Positions 13,001-25,505 of a DNA stretch of 64,000 nt are shown here, piece by piece. The notes under the pieces were generated by a model. That model was not told the origin of the DNA. It was given only the letters and a program-made list of their open reading frames with translations, and did not search any database. A program made the translations under genes and the position numbers. Source of the DNA: Ignelater luminosus (taxonomy: Eukaryota; Arthropoda; Insecta; Coleoptera; Elateridae); assembly GCA_011009095.1 (NCBI GenBank), contig VTPC01000604.1, positions 1-64,000 on the forward strand, given 5' to 3'. The stretch's first letter is position 1, and every line of letters starts with the position of its first letter.

Positions 13001-14235
13001 TTTAAATAGAGGCGTGAGTGCTGACAATCAAAGTCCACTAGCAGCTCGACAGAATTTTATGGACACAAATTCATCGGCATCACCAAATTTGTCTCGAAGG
13101 TAATGTTTTGATATACACCATTGCTCAAAAGTATGAAGTTATTTAAATATATTCTGTATTATCAGCACAATTTATATAAAGTTTAATATACAGTGTGTCC
13201 AATGTATATTAATTATGTCAGTGTTTTTGGGTCATAGGATTGCATTTATTACGCAAATGAAACTTTAATCCCTATTAACAGAGAAACATAATGTTATTTA
13301 TTGAAATTTCTTGAAACGAATAAATGCATTCAACATTTAAAAACAAATTGTGGTTCTGAAAAGAACATTTTGTTATAAAACACTCTGTAACTCTGTAAGG
13401 AGCCACATTTTATCTAAGTGATTTGGGTTAAATCTTAATATTTTGAGCTCAGGATTCTACAGTTAAAATATTTCTAATTATTAATGAAACACCCTGTATA
13501 CCAAAAATCAAGACCTTACCTCAACTTTCTTTTATTTGTCAAAATAAAGTGACTGGACTATCAAACATGGGAGCTAGGTTAGGTTTCTTGCCACTAATAT
13601 CTATAATAAATTCAGAGTCAAAACCTTTAACTCAATGTTTGAATCTTCCATACTTAATTAAGTAAGAAAGGTGATTTTTATTGAATTTGATATTTGCATC
13701 TTTTTTTGAGAAAAATTAGACTTTAGTGTACATCTTTATCTCCTGCGCTATTACTTTATGGTTTATTTTGAAAATCCATCAAACTGTGCTTCTTTATTGG
13801 TAATATTTATACATATTCTTATAAAATGGTAAAAGATGCATTTATGGACATATGTATCTATATATTACAAACTTTCCTTAAAATGATGTTTAGAATCACC
13901 TAGTGAGGTTTGATGCACTAGTAATAAATCACCCTATATAATATGTGGAACTTGCAAATGAAAGTTGTAACCATATCTTAAAAAATATACAAGATACTTC
14001 ACTTTAATTGAATATATTTTAACTTCATACTCAATTTTGTGTACAGATAGAAATTCTTTTTTTTTGTATTCTATAATCTTTTAGGTATGTTTCTCCTTCT
14101 CCTCCTGTTCCACCTCCTCGGAGGTTGTCTGAAAGTACTTCTGTTCCTGGTTCACCTCAGCACTTAAGAACAAGATTTCATTATACACCAGAACCTCAAC
14201 GACGCTTATATCAAAACAACGATATTTCTTCATAA
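7066..14235 (+). CDS. hep: Hemipterous / MAP2K7, dual-specificity JNK kinase, nine coding exons
   Basis: Cytoplasmic MAP kinase kinase that phosphorylates JNK (basket). Coding exons: 7066-7201, 7313-7572, 7634-7861, 7916-8095, 8152-8372, 9528-9683, 11721-12457, 12907-13099, 14085-14235. All junctions are GT-AG and in phase, giving 753 aa. The N terminus has a basic RKRPRELQF stretch that fits a JNK docking site (inference). Kinase motifs in order: glycine loop [12 protein letters not shown] lysine, HRDVKPSN catalytic loop, DFG, activation segment SMAKT with the Ser/Thr pair phosphorylated by MAP3Ks, AAYMAPE, DVWSLGI. The kinase ends near [11 protein letters not shown]. Exons 7-9 encode a long, low-complexity Ser/Pro/Gln-rich tail (about 360 aa) with a PPVPPPRR proline stretch. 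The start was chosen because [16 protein letters not shown] opens the only frame leading into the kinase. Intron 6 holds an assembly gap but no coding exon is missing by phase. Confidence 0.95.
11133..11212 (-). repeat. Dispersed repeat, copy 2 (inverted relative to copy 1), in hep intron 6
   Basis: The reverse complement contains GCGCAGACCGAAAACC followed by a diverged version of the text at 4518-4606. The two copies flank the 5' half of hep in opposite orientation. Confidence 0.45.
11380..11532. other. Assembly gap (153 N) inside hep intron 6
   Basis: Run of unknown bases. Open frames across it are artefacts. Exons 6 and 7 of hep join in phase without any sequence from here. Confidence 0.99.
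13191..13496. mobile_element. Small TIR element in hep intron 8, TA-flanked
   Basis: Starts CAGTGTGTCC and ends GAAACACCCTG, short imperfect inverted ends, each flanked by TA. This fits a Tc1/mariner-type MITE of about 306 bp. The termini are too short for a firm family call. Confidence 0.5.
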
Positions 14236-15639
14236 CGCTTAAGTTTTTGTTGGACTTTAGTGTAAGTACTTAGTCTGGTTAAACTATTCTAAATTTGCCC
14301 TTGCGGATTAAGAAAAGAATGTGTTCGTGTTCATATAAAGCAAGTTGTGAATGTTGAAGCTATACACATCTAACAGAGCATGTTGCCTTTTGCGCTAAGT
14401 AGACAAAAGCCGAATTTATTACTACAAATAGTTCCTTGTATGTATGAATCAGCTGTTAGTAGGCCATTATTAATCAGCATTGTAATATTGGTGATCACTT
14501 TTATATTTAAATATGATAATGCAGCTGTTAATTTTTTTGATGGATAATAATACACTGATAATCAAAATGTAAATTTTATTTTTTGAACATTACACGATAG
14601 TTCTTAGTTTACAAGTTTCAAAAGTTGTAAGAATTATTGTAACAGCAATTATTTCTTCATCTGCAAGATATTGTTTGCAATTCTGAACATTAATTTATTA
14701 TTTTAGTAAATTTAGTTTCAAAATAGATCAGCATTGCAACCAATGTAAGTGGCACATTGTAAATATTGAATTTGTATCTAATATTTATAACTTTGGTGAG
14801 ACTGCTTTTTACGACTTTAACTTTAATTATAGCTTGATTATTAGTTAAAGCCTGTTTAAAGTTACTGCAATTGTGTTCGACTGCGTGTGATGCAGTATTG
14901 ATTACTTTTACTAGTCTGAATTCCGTCAGGATATTGATTAAAGGGTCGTAGACCTTATAATATTATGTATAAATGATTATTTTATCCATATTTAGGCAAA
15001 TGCTATAGGAAATTTTATTACATTTGTTGTTTGATGTTTTTCTTTTTGAAAAATAAAAGGCGGAATATATTTAATTTTAGTACTGATTGTCAAAGCAGAG
15101 TGAAACTGCTTTTAAGTCATTGATTTTTTTTTTAATGTTTTCCTTCCTTTTTTCCAGTGATTTTAGTGTATTGTGAAATTGTATTTTGTTAATTATTACA
15201 AAATGCATATTTTCCTTGTTTTTACTGTTTGAGACTTCTCCTGTTTTTTAGAGATTAATCTAAAGAGCAGGATGTGCAATCTTTTTATTTTTCTTTAGAT
15301 TTCCTATTCTTGAAATTGTCATCTCATCTAGTAAATTAATGTATGTTTCTCATTTCAGATATTTAATTTGATTAGGTTGGTAAATAAACTACTGGAAGGC
15401 TTCATAAACAATTCTTTAATACAATAACCACACTACTGACTTTAGTTTGAATGCATAATTGAAAACTCTGTTTTGTTTTACATAAAACGTACATATAGGT
15501 AAGTTTTAAATTGAGCCCTTTATTGTGTTATTGCAATATACTGCAGTAACATGAACAAATACTTTGTTGCCCTTGATATAAGAGTTGTTCTAGGATGATT
15601 TTATGTTAACAATTATAAAACCACGATTGGTTTTGTGAA
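14236..15639 (+). other. hep 3' UTR and following spacer
   Basis: No open frame of interest. AT-rich sequence after the hep stop, containing the first AATAAA at 15052-15057 and another at about 15382. The 3' UTR is therefore probably at least 0.8 kb long. Confidence 0.5.
15052..15057 (+). promoter_or_regulatory. Candidate poly(A) signal of hep
   Basis: First canonical AATAAA downstream of the hep stop codon (about 820 bp away), on the coding strand. Use is inferred, not shown. Confidence 0.4.
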
Positions 15640-16946
15640 ATTGGCTCTAGTTTTTTAAATAATAGATATTTTTTTGTGTATCCACTTTGCTGACCAAGTA
15701 AGAAGTTGACTATTTTTAAATCAATACAAATCGACCATTGATGTTCGTAGTAACTAATTTTTTGCAAAACCAATCTAATATTTGCTTATTCTTCTTTTGG
15801 TTTGGTTGAATGAGCAATTGAGATGGACGCATATCAGTTTCCATTGTGCAATAAAACACATTTTAAACTTCTTTTGCAGTTATCAATAAAGAGTCGCCAA
15901 TCAGTAGGTTTACATTTAGATAAACCCATGTCTAGAAGTAACTTCGCGATGCTGTTACAATAGACAAGCTCTTCATCGTCACTGAAATATGGTAAAATCT
16001 CTTTTTCTCTTGTTCTATATGCTGTAATCGTTACTTCTGTCGCAATAAATTCTTTTTCTTTAGTCTAGATGCTAATAGTTCCGATGCCTGTTTTGATAAA
16101 TTCAGATCTCTTATCAAATCATTAAGTTCATTTTGAAAAAACAATTGTGGCGCTGACGTTTACATATTCACTTCCACTTGTACCTACATATTCCATTGAA
16201 CGCTGTGAGCCTGGTAACACCACTTCTTCTGACGGTGTACGCTCTGGTTGTGAGCCGTAAATAGTTCTTCGTTGTGCAGCACAGGACATTGTATGGACTT
16301 GATATCAGGATATTACCATGTTTTATGCCGATTAAGGCCTTTGACTTTTACTACACAAAAGTAGCAATTGTCGTTATGACTCGTAGGCTCCTTTCAGATC
16401 ATAGGGATACCGAACTCTAACCCTGAGCGTTTCCTTTTCTTCCAGAAGCGCAAAGACTCAATACAAAATTGCAAACCTTATAAGGAACCCATGACTTATC
16501 TTGTTTTTTGATTTGTACACCAAAAGAAGCAGCATAAACCTCCTTTACAAAGTCTGTAATATTTCGTTTTGTTGTTGTATACACACCAAAAATGTAGCAA
16601 AATATATCAGGATGATATTTGCATCTTCTTTTTGATGAACTCATATTCTATGATTAATTTTTATTATAAGAATCAATAAAATAAAATATAAACAAAGTCT
16701 TGATCTTACTCTAACTTCCCAAAAAGCACGTTAAGTGTCCTTCAATCTTAATGAAAAACTAAATACTTTAGCTGTCACATGAGGCTACAGACGTCAGAAG
16801 AATCAATGTCACATGAGCTGCTACATGATGTACGGATGCGCGAAATGACTGCGCATTAAGCGCATTTTAACACGTGAGCAGAGTTAAAATGTTAAATATT
16901 GTTGGGACTTGCAGGCATACTCCATAACACAAAAACTAGAGCCAAT
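15640..16946 (-). mobile_element. Decayed TIR element carrying a widespread arthropod transposon-type protein
   Basis: The left end ATTGGCTCTAGTTTTT (15640-15655) is repeated exactly inverted at 16931-16946. Between them lies a broken minus-strand reading frame of an uncharacterised repetitive protein family (next entry). I could not define a target-site duplication: the flanks TTTGTGAA and CTGATACT differ. The TIR pair around one protein relic suggests a DNA transposon about 1.3 kb long in its present, shortened form. Confidence 0.6.
15660..16644 (-). pseudogene. Pseudogene of an uncharacterised, repetitive arthropod protein (transposon-associated)
   Basis: Minus strand from the ATG at 16644. 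The first part is open for 75 codons (16417-16644) and shows KRRCKYHPDIFCYIFGVYTT and FVKEVYAASFGV, then breaks. After frame changes the same strand continues with recognisable pieces: NELNDLIRDLNLSK, ELLASRLKKKNLL, YRTREKEILPYFSDDEELVY, DWRLFIDNCKRSLKCVLLHN and HQWSICIDLKIVNFLLGQQ near 15700. From memory these match, in order, a large family of multi-copy proteins annotated as uncharacterised in insects, hydra and aphids, where the full protein goes on well past the LLGQQ motif. Stops and frameshifts throughout make this copy dead, and the C-terminal half is missing. The family's exact transposon class is unknown to me. Confidence 0.7.
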
Positions 16947-18257
16947 CTGATACTTTCATGACTTAATTTGTAAATTGTGTGTTCTTAATCGTAAAAATTC
17001 GCAGAAATAGCAAGGGCAACAAAACTTTTTTTCTATTTTGTTGAGCTGTGTTATTATCGAAATTAACAAAATCAATTAATAACTTGCAAATTAAAAAAAA
17101 TTTAATAAGGTCAGTAGTATAAATTACTAAGGTATAAAAGGTGCTAATTGCACCATTATTAACTGAATAAGTTGCAGTTCTGCTGTTGTTGGATAGAAAA
17201 GTATTAAAACGAAAATACAAATAAATAAGATGGATCAATAGCCTGAACATTTCTTTGCACATATGCACAAGAATTCTTTTACTGTGAGTAAACTGATGAC
17301 CTGGACATAAGACAAGCTAAGAAAGTACAGGAAAGGGAATCATATTCGACATTATGTGTTCTATTAATTTAAAGTGAGAGAACTATGTGAGTATTCAATA
17401 TGACAGCGACAACAGCAGTTTGCCCACTCCAATGATGTTTCTACGTGCATCTCATTTTTATTTATGTTAATTATTCCCTTCCCTGGACTCTTGTGTCTTC
17501 TATGTCCAGGTTTGTTCGTGGTCTGTGAAAAAGATGTTTATACTGTAAATAATCTAACACATTTGGAAATTATTATTATTATTTTATCTTCTTTAAGATA
17601 TTGTAATGTATAATTTTTCTGTAACAGTTCTGACTGCAGTAAAAGTGATTCGTAACTAATTAACCACAGAGTATTGAAAAATAGATAATCTCAGTTATAC
17701 AGAGATAGTTTTAAAAGTTTTGGGAATTGAAATAGCTATGTATTATTTATTACATCTAAGTAATCTATGTATTACTGCATCTTTGAAGTAATATCTTTGT
17801 ATATAATAGGAGTACCTTAAGTGCATGTCAACATTTTGTTAAAATATTTCCCAAAGAGAATTTGCAACAAAATACTTACATGAATTCCAAACAGAAAATT
17901 GTTCAGAAACTACAAAAAACAATAATTTGACCATGATTGTGTGACTGTTGCTGTACAATGATTGTGTGACAGTTGCTGTACAATAATTGCTATAATATGC
18001 ACACGATTGGTCAAGATCCAAGTATTTAAAGTTTTTTATTGGTTATTAGAAGAAAATATACTTATGAAATGATAAATGACATTTTTCAAAATTCTACTGT
18101 CACAATTGAATCACGTGGGATTGCTGCAATTGTTAGATCTGTGGTTAATCTTTGACATAATATAATGGTGATGGTTATGCAAAGATTATATATGTTTCTG
18201 TATATCTTTCATGATTATATCATAGTATTTATTTCTGAAGGAGGAGGTACAGTAGAG
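16947..18257. other. Intergenic, no gene seen
   Basis: AT-rich spacer. Only a 25-bp tandem duplication at 17933-17982 stands out. Confidence 0.4.
17933..17982. repeat. Two-copy 25-bp tandem duplication
   Basis: ATGATTGTGTGAC[T/A]GTTGCTGTACA occurs twice in direct succession with one difference. A minor replication-slippage product. Confidence 0.7.
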
Positions 18258-18335
18258 TACAACTGCCCAACAATCATGCAAGTTAAGCAAAGTGGGCAGT
18301 CATCAGAACTTGGGTGGGTGACTGAACAAGTCACA
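18258..18335 (+). repeat. 5S rRNA-derived fragment (SINE3-type relic)
   Basis: The text AATCATGCAAGTTAAGC, then GTGGGCAGTCATCAG and ACTTGGGTGGGTGACTG, follows the order and spacing of the 3' half of insect 5S rRNA, including the intermediate element and box C (canonical TTGGATGGGTGACCGC). The 5' half and the 3' end are lost or diverged. It is not a functional 5S gene. A 5S-headed SINE or a 5S pseudogene are both possible. Confidence 0.6.
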
Positions 18336-18959
18336 CTCTCTATGATTTGGTGTGTTCTTCTGCTTGATGCCTGCTAGAGGGTATGAGAACTGAATGTATG
18401 TATGTATAGTTCATTGATGAAAATAGTAAAATAAAAATTTTGATAGCTATGAAATTTTGTAAATCATCTCTGAGATAATTATTGGTTGAGAATCGGGTTT
18501 AGACATATGGATTTATTTTTCTTATTTTGTGCTTCTAAACACATTTTCCAAATATTTCTTTTTCTTCCTGAAACATCCTGTGTACCTATTTTTGATGCAC
18601 AAACAAATAATTCGAGAAAAATGATTACAGTGCTGAGTGTAGAAAAACATCCTTTTTAGTATCTTTTTATGTAAATGTCACATTTAATCTAAATATGACT
18701 CAAACATATTTATGAAGATTGTACAATTCATTTAATTCAGTACCTGCTCCCAGTCATTTAATTTAGGTAATGCATAATTTTTATGGAATTTGATGATAAA
18801 TTTTATTCAAATCCTATTATTCTTGAATTATTAATAATCTTGATATGACAAAGAATCTTTTTATGAAGAAAGGATACATTTTAACAAATAAACTGGGGGA
18901 AATGTAATATTTAAAGTAATATCTTAAAAGATATTAATATCTTAGAAAATAGGAGCTTA

Positions 18960-19500
18960 TGTGAAATACACAAAGGTCAAGAATAATAGAGATTAGAAGA
19001 TCTAGAGGATATAGAAAAGTAGAAAGATGAGCATGGGGAAATGAAGAGACAGAGAAAGTCAAAGATTTAAATGTTTAGGATATTATTTCCATGAAAATAA
19101 TTATCCATGAACATACATTAGTTACTTAAAGAAAAAAAGCAACAATGGCAGTAGGATAGTTATGGAGAATGGCAATGTATGCAACAGAGGTGTGGGGCCG
19201 GAGGGTAGAAACACAACTAGATGAAGTTCAACTAAAAAAAAATAAATACATTAATTGGGTGTTAGAACTGAATGAGACAAGTCTACATTGTACTAGCAGA
19301 AACTAACAGATAGTTTACAAGTAAAAGCAGAAAAAAAAAAGCAGCAAGATAAGAAGATAAAGAAGAGAACTGAATGGGAGATATTCTGAAGAAGTACAAA
19401 AAAAATTGTCAAGAGAAGAAGTAGTCCAGTCAACGAAGGGGTTATAGAGGACATGGAATGGGGAAGAATTTTTCTCTTGGGGAATGTATTGGGAGTAGTT
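18960..19500 (+). pseudogene. LINE (non-LTR retrotransposon) relic, reverse-transcriptase C-terminal part
   Basis: On the plus strand, after minor frame corrections, the sequence reads the pattern that follows the RT domain in many insect non-LTR elements: FKCLGYYFHENN, HTLVTQRKKATMAVG, LWRMAMYATEVWG, then VQLKKNKYINWVLELNET. The remainder is Lys/Glu-rich (EEVQKKLSREEVV) and ends near 19500. Several stops and frameshifts are present; neither the endonuclease nor the RT core is seen, so this is a 5'-truncated dead copy. The clade (jockey/I/R1-like) is not settled. Confidence 0.65.
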
Positions 19501-19524
19501 AGGAGGCAAAGATACTAAAAGTCC

Positions 19525-19790
19525 CCACCCCTAGCTCTGCCTCTTCAGGGGGGAGGGGGGTGGAAAGGACCCTGTTTTCGTGCTCTTGTTTATAACTCGG
19601 AAACGGTGCGTCGTATTGTAAAAAGTATTCCCTACAAAATAAAAGATAATTAAATTTCCTACAAGACTGTTTATATTTATTTTCTTTCTATGTGTTATAG
19701 TTTCCGAGATATTCGCCAGTGAAAATTGATAATTTTCGAAAAACTTTTGCCTCACATTTTTCGTCAAACTTGTCCTTCTAACATTTCAGC
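19525..19790. repeat. Low-complexity GC-rich start and AT-rich body, probable repeat
   Basis: Begins with the C- and G-rich text CCTCTTCAGGGGGGAGGGG and continues with TATAACTCGGAAACGG and its near reverse TTCCGAGATATTCG. A similar CTTCAGGGGAGGGG word occurs inverted near 32550-32565. This suggests a dispersed element, but the boundaries are not clear. Confidence 0.35.
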
Positions 19791-21095
19791 CTTATGTTTT
19801 TGCAGCTGACAAGAAAAGTTACTTTTTGGTCATGTAATTTATTTATATGAATTTTGAAATCACTTTCTGACAAGAGGATAGAAATAAAGTGACTGATAAA
19901 TTTGTCAGATTTTTTATTATCAATCCAATTAAAAAAAAATCACATTGTTTTGAAAGGTTAGCTCATCATCGACAACCTGCATTGACAGCTTGAAAATGTT
20001 TCAAACCAACTTGATCGCATGGTTTGAAAAATATTTCAACACAGTGCACAGTTGTTTGTATTCTGTGTAATTTCTAGAATTGACTGATTTGAAATAGGTT
20101 CAAAAATGTTTGTTGCTAAAACACGACTCTTGTTACAATAGATTACTAAATAATTGTAGGTTCAACAGGTGACACTAATAAAACTTGCAAACAGTGAAAA
20201 AGTAGTAAACAACAGCTACAACCAGTGCTGCCAGAACTGGAGACAGATCTTCAGATCTGATGATTTTACTACTTTCTGTTTTTAAATATGTGCTTCACTA
20301 TTGTCACAGAAGCAACATTATTATTATTAGGGTCAATCTTGTGAAGTCATTGATGAAAACAAAAAAAGTGAAACCAGTTTGAAACCACAATAAGTGTAAA
20401 TGCAGACAGACAGACTTCCACTATTTATAAGCCTTTCATTCACTATTCTAGTAAAAGATTTCTTTTAATTCGACTTTCTATTTTGTAGATACAGAATCTT
20501 AATAAAAACAGCAGGTGATCTCTTTCATCTAACTCATTTTAATAACCTTACTTCCACTATTGCTGATGAAAGCAGTTTTATCTTGATTCAGTCTCTGCAT
20601 ATAAAGATTGGTTAAATTAAAAAATTTGAAGAAAATTGCTCATTCCATTGTCAGTCGTTCGTCAACAATGCTAATGGCAAACTGACCCTGCCTAATTTGG
20701 CCTCTACAGATATGCAAGTTTTCCATTTTTGGTATCAGATCTTTTCAATTGTAGAGTATTGCTCATTAAATGGCTTGATAATTTGACTACTCATGCAAAG
20801 ACTGATGCCAGAATACAGTTCTCAAACCTTTTACTGTTAAAACATGACTGGCAGTGACATGTGGAATAGGCTGCATAGCTATTTCTGAAAATTCAGGCTA
20901 AAATTGCTCGAGTGTATGTTCAATAATATATCTCTGGAGGTAGGTAGGTAGGAGGGGAAAAACAACATAGTTCATATTTATACTGTCATAGAATAAAGTA
21001 TTTTCATATTAGCACTTCAATCTTGTAACTTTTTACTTGAATCAAGAATGGTATGGAACTATAAGCATATGGCATAATGCATTTTACAACTGTGC

Positions 21096-21112
21096 GAGAG
21101 AGAGAGAGAGAG
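21096..21112. repeat. (GA)n microsatellite
   Basis: Uninterrupted GA repeat of about eight units. Confidence 0.9.
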
Positions 21113-21232
21113 AAATACTAATTTATTAAGTCTGCTGTCCACATTACAGATGACATTTTATTTCAGTATATCAGTCAATAGAAAGTAGTATATTAATTTG
21201 ATTATAAAATATTCATTTGGTTAAGGAACATC

Positions 21233-21292
21233 ATAGCTTAATAGGTAACATGCATTTGCATGTGGAAGCTTGAATTTAAATCTCCTGACTGA
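21233..21292 (+). repeat. Possible tRNA-derived SINE relic
   Basis: TAGCTTAATAGG resembles a pol III box A (TRGCNNARNNGG). About 30 bases on, TTGAATTTAAATCTCC could be a decayed box B. The arm between is GCATTTGCATGTGG. No cloverleaf can be drawn, so it is not a tRNA gene. Confidence 0.3.
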
Positions 21293-23029
21293 CTATTCTT
21301 ACCAAGGTTTTCTGGTGATTGTTGGTGTATATTATGAATTTTGGGGACTATAAGTACTTCCTATCTTATTCTTGCTATCATGTTTTTTAAATTCCTGCTT
21401 TTGATTGAAAAATAGTTTCTGAACACCTATAGCAATTTTTTTCCAAGTAGGAGAATGAAACACAGTGATTTTTTTTTCTTTTCGTAACTGTTTTATGAAT
21501 TTTATTTACAAATATTTGTTTTAATCTCAAAACTTTCAAAACTATCTCTATAAAATTAAATAAATTGGTTTGTAGCATTTTAATAAGTTGACAAAGGTAG
21601 GACAGCTTTTAAGGTACTACATATTGTAAGTTTCTCATCCCAAAACATTTTCTGTCTCTTGATTGTTCTTGTTAAAAGAAATGATCATTTCTAGTAGAAT
21701 GTTTTCTTTACATGTGAAGGTATCAGAAAGTTATGCCAACCTAATAAATTAAAACATCTGAATTAATCAATGTTTTATTCTTAATTATTCTAAGATTGTT
21801 AGATGCCATTTTTACAGTCTACATATAATTATTTTATGAATGTAATTTTTATTATTGAAAATAACTTACAAGTTACTATTTTTGTTTATATTTAGAAGAT
21901 ACTTTAAGTACTGTCATATTTTATTTTCTTCTTTATGTCATGTCATGTTTTTTAACTTTAGCACAGTACTTGTTTTATTTTTCTCATTTTCATTTGGTCA
22001 AGTTGGGTGACTGGTCTGGCAGGGTTATGTTTTCTTTTTAATTTAATAAAAATATAGAAGGAATAAAAGATATAAACAAATACCACAAATGCAATACAAT
22101 CTAGGAAAACCTTGCTGGGCTGTGTGTAATATTAGAAGTTGCCATAATTATGATATTGTGTATATTTGATTACTGTGTAAATATACCTGATCAAAAACAA
22201 AAGTAATAAATACATTATAAAAGGAAAAGTATTTCAAATTTTAAGATTTTTAAAATATTTAGTTTGCAGTAAAAATTGTGATGGTGATGATGTAGACAAA
22301 GATTTCAAGGCAGAGTGATAATTAGAAAGACACTGACCATACGGTCATATAAAGTTGCCAGCTTATGGGTAGGATCTTTACCAGGGCACTAAAGAAAGCA
22401 GTATGAAAAACAGGTGACCATATTGAACTTTTTCTATAATTTCTCACAAACAACCTTTTAAATTTTTGTCATGTAATTGCTAAAATAGTTGTGTGTTACG
22501 TGAATGATTGTCATTAAAAGTCTTTTGTATCACACTTTTGATCATTTGAATGTAGTTTTGAGTGTAATTGCCATTAAGAGTCGATGCATAAAATTTTCAT
22601 AAAAGCACAATTCATATTTGATATACAGGTTCTGTGAATTTCAGCCAAATCTAACTCCTTAAATTAAAAATTATTTAAATTATTATAACAATTTAGATGA
22701 AATCAAATAAGTCTATTGTCACATGAAAATTGATTATGGCAATGCTTAAGAACAAATGAATAAAAAGTCTTTTTGCAATTCATATAAAAAGTAGGCTATT
22801 ATGGTCACATCTGACAATACAAAGTTGATGTTTTTCGAGGAACAATTGAAAATGTCACTTTATTGTTTGTTTACCATGGCAGTAAGTGACAAAATACTTC
22901 ATTGCTGGCTTAAATGGTTGTATTTGAAATGCATAACAAAATTCTATGAAATAGTGCTTGTCAAAACTTACAATTTTTTTGTTAACATTGGAGTGTGGAA
23001 CCATAAGAGTAAAGCTTGCATAAATAAAA

Positions 23030-23429
23030 CATTTTTCTACAACCGTCAAAAAAGGGTTAGATTTAAGCATCGCCAAGGATACGGGAAGCTTATCATTTTT
23101 TCACATGGAAGCAAAATATATATTTTACGCCCATATGCGCAAAAAATATGTTTCACGCACATGTGCGAGAAAAAAACAAAAATGACATATTAGGTACTGC
23201 TTATTTTTGCAAATTAATACTTTATTATTTTGCATTTTCATTGCACACTTGTTTTGTATAATTTACTTCAAAAATTCATATAATAATGCTTGAAGGTTGT
23301 AGAAAAAATGTTTGCATTTCGTGAGCGAAATCAGTGGTTTTTTGGCGCATTCAAATGACTTTTTTGCCGAGACCGTCAGGTCTCGGCAAAAAATGCCATT
23401 CTCATGCGCTACAAAAAAACACTGATTTC
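23030..23429. repeat. Nested fold-back repeat with a perfect 15-bp hairpin core
   Basis: Centre: TTTTTTGCCGAGACC, loop GTCA, then the exact reverse complement (23360-23393). Next shell: GAAATCAGTG at 23327-23336 against CACTGATTTC at 23420-23429. Outer pair: TTCTACAACC near 23036 against GGTTGTAGAA near 23294. Other short palindromes (GCACATGTGC near 23158) lie between. No protein is encoded. Probably a composite MITE. Confidence 0.65.
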
Positions 23430-25505
23430 CCACACTTAATACAAAAATAACTATTTTACTGTAGGTATTCTTTTTTATTTATTGTTGATAAAATATCAAT
23501 CTTTGAATATAATAATTGAATAGAAAGATTTAGAGCGATATACATACCAATGGGAGGTGTGTGTGCTGCTTGCAAAGCTTTTGTACCAAAAATTTATACC
23601 TACATAATCTTAGATTATACAACATGTACAAAGTTTAAATTCTATAAAACATATCTGAGTTACAGTTTATTCCTTAAATGTGTGGGACAGTTTCATCTGG
23701 TGTCCATATTTACCGCTTATAGTTGAATGTACAGATGCTGATCTTAATGTACAGGATGTCTCTGAGAGTATGTTGGATACACATATGATATATTGAAATG
23801 AACCTTGTGTAGTGTATATTCTATATACATTGTTTACATGTCAACAATAGTGAAGGTGAGATGCAGTCAAGAGAAAAAAGTAGCTCAAGAAAATATGGTG
23901 GATATAAGGAAGGTCAGTTATGCCATAGGCACAATGCTACACTGGGGGGAAAGATCACAGAATATCGCAGTCAACATACAGGTTTTTGTTTGGGCTGTGG
24001 CCAGTAGTTGGTGGATGAAAACAATGTAAATAAATGAGTCCATTTCAATTTACCATCTGTGGTTGGATGCTTTAACAGCATACAGAGAGGTCCAAAAAAG
24101 CAAGTTTTACTTATGATTTTTTTTCTTATAATGTTGAATGTTAAAACCACAAAACCTCATTAAAGTTGACACTACACTGTTTAATTGCTACTCTAATAAT
24201 AATAATAATTAGATGCCAAATCTAACTCTCTAATAGACCTGTATTAGTAATCTGGATTATTGCTTGGTGAAGATTATAAATATATAAACACAGAGAAAAG
24301 TAGATTTCCATAAATCTTTATTTAAAAAGGAATTTACAGTAAATACTTAATCTACAAATTGAGGTTAAACCATACCTGTTTCGTATGAACATAGTTGTAA
24401 GCAAATAATTAGCAATTTGGGTAAAGTCTTATGTACCTACGTACTGCTGCATTTGCATTACCTCTAATTTTTCCAAGGTTCTTGGTTTGTTTTGGATTGA
24501 AGAATAAACCTTTAAAGTTTCCAATATACTTTCAGAAACATCCTGTATGTGAGTATGTTAAGCAAGTCTACCACTCCTTCATTATCATAAGTAATTTGGT
24601 ACTGTCTACTGTCATTAACATATGTGACATTCAAAAGAAAGTTGTATTGTCACAACTACAGCAACAGCAACAGTGTTTAGATTTATTTTATTTATTAAAA
24701 CTACATAACCCTTATGTTATAACTTCTTTTTTCATTTTTACATACATTAATGACAATCGACAGTACTGAATAACTTACAATAAAATGTAATAGATTAATT
24801 TTCAAAAAGATGTACAGTTCAAAAAAAGTTTTGTATCACTTTATTTATAAAGTTTATTGTCCTAACCTTAAGATTCTTTGATCTAAATGTGATGGTCTGG
24901 TTCATAAAGCAGTATAATTTAGACTAGATTAAATGTAAACTTAAAGTCTCCTATTTTATTTTGGTTTTTTCAAAACGATTGTAGAAAAGTATTTCCAGTG
25001 CGAAATATCTTTGCTGTTCTTTTATGAGGGATCTTTGATTTAACTTTTAAAGGTTTGTCTTCAGAACAAATTCATGAAAAATGGCAATCTTTCTATTTTT
25101 TCGGTGTTAGGTGAACTACTGAAAAAGCTGATTATGTTTATATGTTCTTAACATTAGTGTTGTAATCAATGGGGGTGAATGCAGTATCCATGGATATTAG
25201 ACAAGATATACACAGAAATATACCATAATAAAACATCAACCATTTCCTGCCATTTGCATTTGTTGCGACTTTGCTGATGTCAAGCTCCATCCAACCAGTT
25301 AACCATGTCTTTTCTACTATCTATGTGCAGTATTTTGATTTTTTATGTTAAACTAATATTGACAAGAATTATACATAATCAAATGATTTATATTGCAGAA
25401 AGTCAGTTTACCTAATTCTGGAACAGAAATAAAATGTTTACTTGAACAACAATTATTATCATGCAGTAATCAAGCAACAAAATAAAAATGCAATATTACA
25501 TAACT

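Larger units (their letters stand above)
19791..23029. other. Intergenic, no gene seen
   Basis: AT-rich with only a (GA)n run at 21096-21112 and a weak tRNA-like segment at 21233-21292. An open frame at 22801-23193 overlaps a fold-back and shows no domain. Confidence 0.4.

Noticed and set aside
22801-23193. 130-codon plus-strand frame
   Set aside because: Overlaps the fold-back at 23030-23429, has no domain and is Lys/Phe/Tyr-rich as expected from AT-rich DNA.
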